Below are positions 4,802 through 7,459 of a stretch of 7,459 nucleotides of DNA, one piece after another. Position numbers and translations under genes: made by a program. The notes under the pieces are model-generated. The model was not told the origin of the DNA. It saw only the letters and a program-made list of their open reading frames with translations, and did not search any database. Source of the stretch: Bacteroidales bacterium (GTDB lineage Bacteria > Bacteroidota > Bacteroidia > Bacteroidales > UBA7960). Location: NCBI GenBank assembly GCA_007125275.1, contig SLDN01000026.1, positions 1 to 7,459 of the forward strand. The letters are read 5' to 3'. Position 1 is the stretch's first letter. Each line of letters begins with the position of its first letter.

Positions 4802-6472
4802 CTAAAATAGTCCTGTGATATTTCCATCATTGTCAATGTCGATTTTTTCGGCAGATGGCAGCGACGGCAGCCCGGGCATACGCATAATGGTACCCGCAAT
4901 CGGGATGAGGAATCCTGCCCCGGCAGCAACTTCAAATTCCCTGATTTTCACAGTGAAGTTTTCAGGTCGTCCAAGCTTATACTGGTCGTCGGAAAGCGAC
5001 TTTTGCGTTTTTGCAACACATACAGGAAGCTTGTCAAGACCAATCTTTTTAAACTGTGCCATCTGGGCTTTTGCTTTAACAGTATATTCTACATGGTCAG
5101 CGCCATACATCTTGGTGGCAATGGTATGCAGTTTCTTTTCGATATCCCAGCTGAAGTCATACAAGGGCTTAAAGCAGGTCGTGCAGCTTTCTGCAGCTTC
5201 TTTGACCAGTTCAGCCAGCTCGATGGCGCCCTCGCCACCTTTTTCCCAGCCTTCGTAAACGGCAGCCTTGACACCCAACTCTTCACAGCGTTGCTTGACA
5301 ATGTTTATCTCTTCGTCAGTGTCGGTGTAGAACTTATTGATGGCAACCACCGGCTTAAGGTTGAAGTGCTTGATGTTTTCGATGTGTTTTTCGAGGTTGG
5401 CAAGTCCTTTTGAAACGGCTTCTGCGTTTGGCTCTTTCAGTGAAGAGAGTTTCGCACCACCGTGGTATTTTAGCGCCCTGATGGTGGCTACTATGACTGA
5501 AGCATTGGGCGACAAACCGCCGTACTGACATTTGATATTCAGGAATTTCTCAGCGCCCAGCTCGGAGGCAAAACCGGCTTCTGTTACAACATAGTCGGAC
5601 AGTGATAAGCCCATTTTTGTGGCGATGAGGGTGTTGGTACCCTGGGCAATGTTTGCAAAGGGGCCGCCGTGCACGATGGCCGGGTTCCCTTCGATGGTCT
5701 GCACGAGGTTGGGCATGATGGCATACTTCATCAGTGCGGCCATTGCTCCCTGGGCATTGAAATCTTTGGCATACACTGGTTGATCATCATAGGTGAAGCC
5801 TACCAGGATTTTGCCGAAGCGCTTTTTGAGGTCTTCGATGTCTTTGGCCAGACAGAGTGCCGCCATGATCTCTGATGCGGCCGTGATGTCGAAGCCCGTT
5901 TCGCGCGGTATCCCTTGTTTTGGACCGCCCATGCCAATGATGATGTTGCGGAGGGCGCGTTCGTTCATGTCGATAACCCGCTTCCAAACGATTTTGCGGG
6001 GATCCAGATTGAGCGAATTGTTTTTGCTTTGAAGATGATTGTCAACCAAAGCAGCTAGCAGGTTGTGCGTTTTTTCAACAGCGGCAAGGTCACCGGTGAA
6101 GTGCAGGTTGATGTCTTCCATTGGAAGCACCTGGGCATAACCCCCGCCCGCAGCACCACCCTTGATGCCAAATACAGGGCCCAGCGAAGGCTCCCTTATT
6201 ACTACACTGGTTTTTACACCAATGCGGTTCAAACCTTCAGTCAAACCTATCGAAGTCGTTGTTTTGCCTTCGCCGGCAGGCGTTGGCGTGATGGCAGTGA
6301 CCAAAACAAGCTTCTTTTTTTGGATTTCCTTGTCGTTGATCAGACGCAAAGGCAGCTTGGCAATATGCTTTCCATACATGTAAAGGTCAGACTCGGCCAA
6401 GCCAAGCTTAGCTGCTATTTCAGTAATTGGCCGCATCGTGGCAGCCTTGGCAATATCCAGATCAGTCTTCAT
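4802..6472 (-). CDS. fhs: formate-tetrahydrofolate ligase
   Basis: The enzyme makes 10-formyltetrahydrofolate from formate, tetrahydrofolate and ATP, in one-carbon metabolism in the cytoplasm. At 556 residues it has the usual full length. It shows TPTPAGEGKTTTSIGL (62-77), the ATP-binding P-loop; GIKGGAAGGGY (102-112), the first family signature; and VATIRALKYHGG (328-339), the second. The C-terminal PIAGTIMRMPGLPS is also typical of the family. The start MKTDLDIAKAA matches the usual N-terminus and follows an A/T-rich leader without a Shine-Dalgarno sequence. The gene converges on the cofactor operon and has its own terminator, so it is a separate unit. A link through Mo- or W-dependent formate dehydrogenase is conceivable, but no such gene is in the window. 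Confidence 0.98.
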   Translation of the reverse strand: MKTDLDIAKAATMRPITEIAAKLGLAESDLYMYGKHIAKLPLRLINDKEIQKKKLVLVTAITPTPAGEGKTTTSIGLTEGLNRIGVKTSVVIREPSLGPVFGIKGGAAGGGYAQVLPMEDINLHFTGDLAAVEKTHNLLAALVDNHLQSKNNSLNLDPRKIVWKRVIDMNERALRNIIIGMGGPKQGIPRETGFDITAASEIMAALCLAKDIEDLKKRFGKILVGFTYDDQPVYAKDFNAQGAMAALMKYAIMPNLVQTIEGNPAIVHGGPFANIAQGTNTLIATKMGLSLSDYVVTEAGFASELGAEKFLNIKCQYGGLSPNASVIVATIRALKYHGGAKLSSLKEPNAEAVSKGLANLEKHIENIKHFNLKPVVAINKFYTDTDEEINIVKQRCEELGVKAAVYEGWEKGGEGAIELAELVKEAAESCTTCFKPLYDFSWDIEKKLHTIATKMYGADHVEYTVKAKAQMAQFKKIGLDKLPVCVAKTQKSLSDDQYKLGRPENFTVKIREFEVAAGAGFLIPIAGTIMRMPGLPSLPSAEKIDIDNDGNITGLF

Positions 6473-6532
6473 AACTATAATATTTTAATGAGTTTGGTGA
6501 ATTGAATTAGAAGTTTTCTTATAAAACCAGCA

Positions 6533-6562
6533 AAAACAGTGTTTTGTTTAATTAACTGTTTT
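6533..6562. repeat. A/T-rich inverted repeat between the outer-membrane protein gene and fhs
   Basis: AAAACAGT (6533-6540) and ACTGTTTT (6555-6562) are perfect 8-bp inverted repeats around a 14-nt spacer. On the - strand it lies 94 bp after the outer-membrane protein stop and about 60 bp before the fhs start. It could be a weak terminator of the former or a regulatory site for the latter. I see no clear -7 box for fhs in this 183-bp gap; the rest holds nothing I can assign. Confidence 0.35.
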
Positions 6563-6655
6563 ATTTGATGCGATTACGCGATAATGCACACCATTCTGAT
6601 GCAGCAAATAAATGTTCCGGTAAGACTTAAAGTACGGATGGAACACCTGCTGATA

Positions 6656-7240
6656 TCAGAACGGAAACACATCAACACCAATCCTGAAAAAGGGGTTGTT
6701 GAAATATACTGTGCTGTTTTGATGGATGTTATAAAGAAACACCAGGTTGAGGTTGACACGTCGTGACACAGGTGCAGCATACCCCAGGCCAATAAAATAA
6801 TTGTCTTCGCTATTCTTTGCAAATCTATCCGGTGAGTCACTGCTTTGACGAATACGCAATTGCAGGCGCTCATACTCTGTTTGTACAAAAATGTCATTGA
6901 TCACCCTGAACCTTACAAAAGCACCGCCGCCATATACGTGAGTAGTATGCGACCGCTGGCCCCAAATTGCAGAGTATTGGTAGTTGCTGCTGATGCCCGC
7001 TGAGAGCCTGTTTGTAATCAGGTAGCCTGTGTGGGTGTGCAGGCTTAAGGTTGTGAGAAAATCAAAATGCGCACCCAAATATCCTCCAACGAAAATCCGC
7101 TCCACAGGAGTCATCAGCCGCACATTCCTCTCTTCAGCTGAAACAGTGCCGTGGTTAAAAATCATCATTGTAACAAATAAGCACAGCAGCTTAGCTCGTA
7201 TAAATCGTATGCTGCGTAATGCAGGTAGCATTCTTTTCAT
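6656..7240 (-). CDS. small outer-membrane beta-barrel protein with signal peptide
   Basis: A 194-residue secreted protein of unknown specific role. The N-terminus has basic residues (R9-K17), a hydrophobic stretch (LLCLFVTMMIF, 18-28) and a likely signal peptidase I site after VSA (33-35), before EERN. The mature part shows alternating hydrophobic and polar residues with paired aromatic strands: RIFVGGYLGAHFDF, HTHTGYLITNRLSAGISSNYQYS, HVYGGGAFVRFRV, DIFVQTEYERLQL, DNYFIGLGYAAPV, VNLNLVFLYNI and FFRIGVDVFPF. It ends in phenylalanine, the usual C-terminal signal for barrel assembly. About eight strands are likely. Similar short barrels are common in Bacteroidetes. A second ATG at codon 4 could also be the start; both give a complete signal peptide. 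The neighbours give no hint of a substrate. Confidence 0.8.
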   Translation of the reverse strand: MKRMLPALRSIRFIRAKLLCLFVTMMIFNHGTVSAEERNVRLMTPVERIFVGGYLGAHFDFLTTLSLHTHTGYLITNRLSAGISSNYQYSAIWGQRSHTTHVYGGGAFVRFRVINDIFVQTEYERLQLRIRQSSDSPDRFAKNSEDNYFIGLGYAAPVSRRVNLNLVFLYNIHQNSTVYFNNPFFRIGVDVFPF

Positions 7241-7302
7241 ATGTTTATAATTTCGTAACTATATGTTATTTAGTTATTTGTGATTGTGTTTAAGCTGCCC
7301 CT

Positions 7303-7428
7303 TCAATTGTCAATTATCAATCAGCAATCATCAACCATCAATCATCAATCATCAATCATCAATCATCAATCAGTAATTAGTAACCATCAATTAGTAACCA
7401 TCAATTAGAAACCATCAATTAGTAACCC
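7303..7428 (-). repeat. heptamer tandem array, 18 units, with a 14-bp higher-order section
   Basis: Eighteen consecutive 7-bp units with no insertions (126 bp). On the + strand the commonest unit is TCAATCA, five identical copies at 7338-7372 plus one at 7317; on the - strand it reads TGATTGA. Towards the right end, units alternate between GTAACCA and TCAATTA, giving a 14-bp repeat at 7380, 7394 and (with one change) 7408. The array lies 62 bp upstream of the outer-membrane protein start. The mix of homogeneous and dimeric sections suggests growth by slippage or unequal recombination. Confidence 0.95.
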
Positions 7429-7459
7429 TGGAGTGCTTTCGCCATTGCCCCGGCTTTCA
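7419..7459 (-). CDS. possible C-terminal end of a further - strand gene (partial)
   Basis: Read on the - strand from the window edge, one frame gives KAGAMAKALQGY, then TAA (complement of 7419-7421). The alanine-rich helical ending looks like a real protein tail, and the stop falls at the edge of the heptamer array, as the moaA stop does at the other array. A second frame is also open here (ending PGLLIDGF), so the choice is not certain. The product is not recognisable from 12 residues. Confidence 0.3.
   Translation of the reverse strand, partial: KAGAMAKALQGY

Noticed and set aside
4602..4805. 67-codon + strand ORF (and an overlapping 85-codon one from 4433) in the convergent gap
   Set aside because: No ribosome binding site, Cys- and Lys-rich random-looking translation, and it runs into the fhs terminator and 3' region.
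6584..6766. 60-codon + strand ORF overlapping the end of the outer-membrane protein gene
   Set aside because: It is antisense to the barrel's last strands and shows no features of its own.

Overview
The window looks like chromosomal DNA of a Bacteroidota (Bacteroidetes) bacterium, probably an anaerobe. The main signs are an outer-membrane beta-barrel protein of a type common in that phylum, several start codons preceded by A/T-rich leaders without a Shine-Dalgarno sequence, a TAnnTTTG-type -7 promoter element, and intergenic 7-bp tandem repeats. No taxonomic marker gene is present, so this placement is an inference.

Left part (1-4569, + strand). A fragment of an upstream gene, whose tail resembles TatD-family nucleases, ends at 57. 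After a candidate terminator and a candidate -7 promoter box comes a molybdenum/tungsten cofactor cluster: a ThiF/MoeB/HesA-type adenylyltransferase (310-999), moeA (1124-2302), moaA (2286-3083, overlapping moeA), moaC (3182-3637) and a MOSC-MogA fusion (3640-4569). Together they cover cyclic pyranopterin formation from GTP (MoaA, MoaC), adenylylation of molybdopterin (MogA domain) and metal insertion (MoeA). The ThiF-like protein could activate a MoaD-type sulfur carrier, but no moaD or moaE is in the window. MoaA is unusually short because of an in-frame gap just before its C-terminal cysteine cluster.

Right part (4570-7459, - strand). fhs, encoding formate-tetrahydrofolate ligase (4802-6472), converges on the cofactor cluster, and a strong - strand terminator abuts the stop codon of the MOSC-MogA gene. 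Upstream of fhs lies a small secreted outer-membrane barrel protein (6656-7240). The window ends with an 18-unit heptamer array (7303-7428), beyond which 12 codons of another - strand gene may begin.

The most unusual points are the compact MoaA and the two 7-bp-period arrays (3082-3130 and 7303-7428). The arrays have related units, each seems to start at the stop codon of the gene upstream of it, and both then run in that gene's sense direction. A perfect 14-bp palindrome just before moaC may mark a regulatory site inside the operon. I found no CRISPR array, insertion sequence, tRNA or rRNA. The system is mostly recognisable; nothing here clearly amounts to a wholly new multi-gene system.
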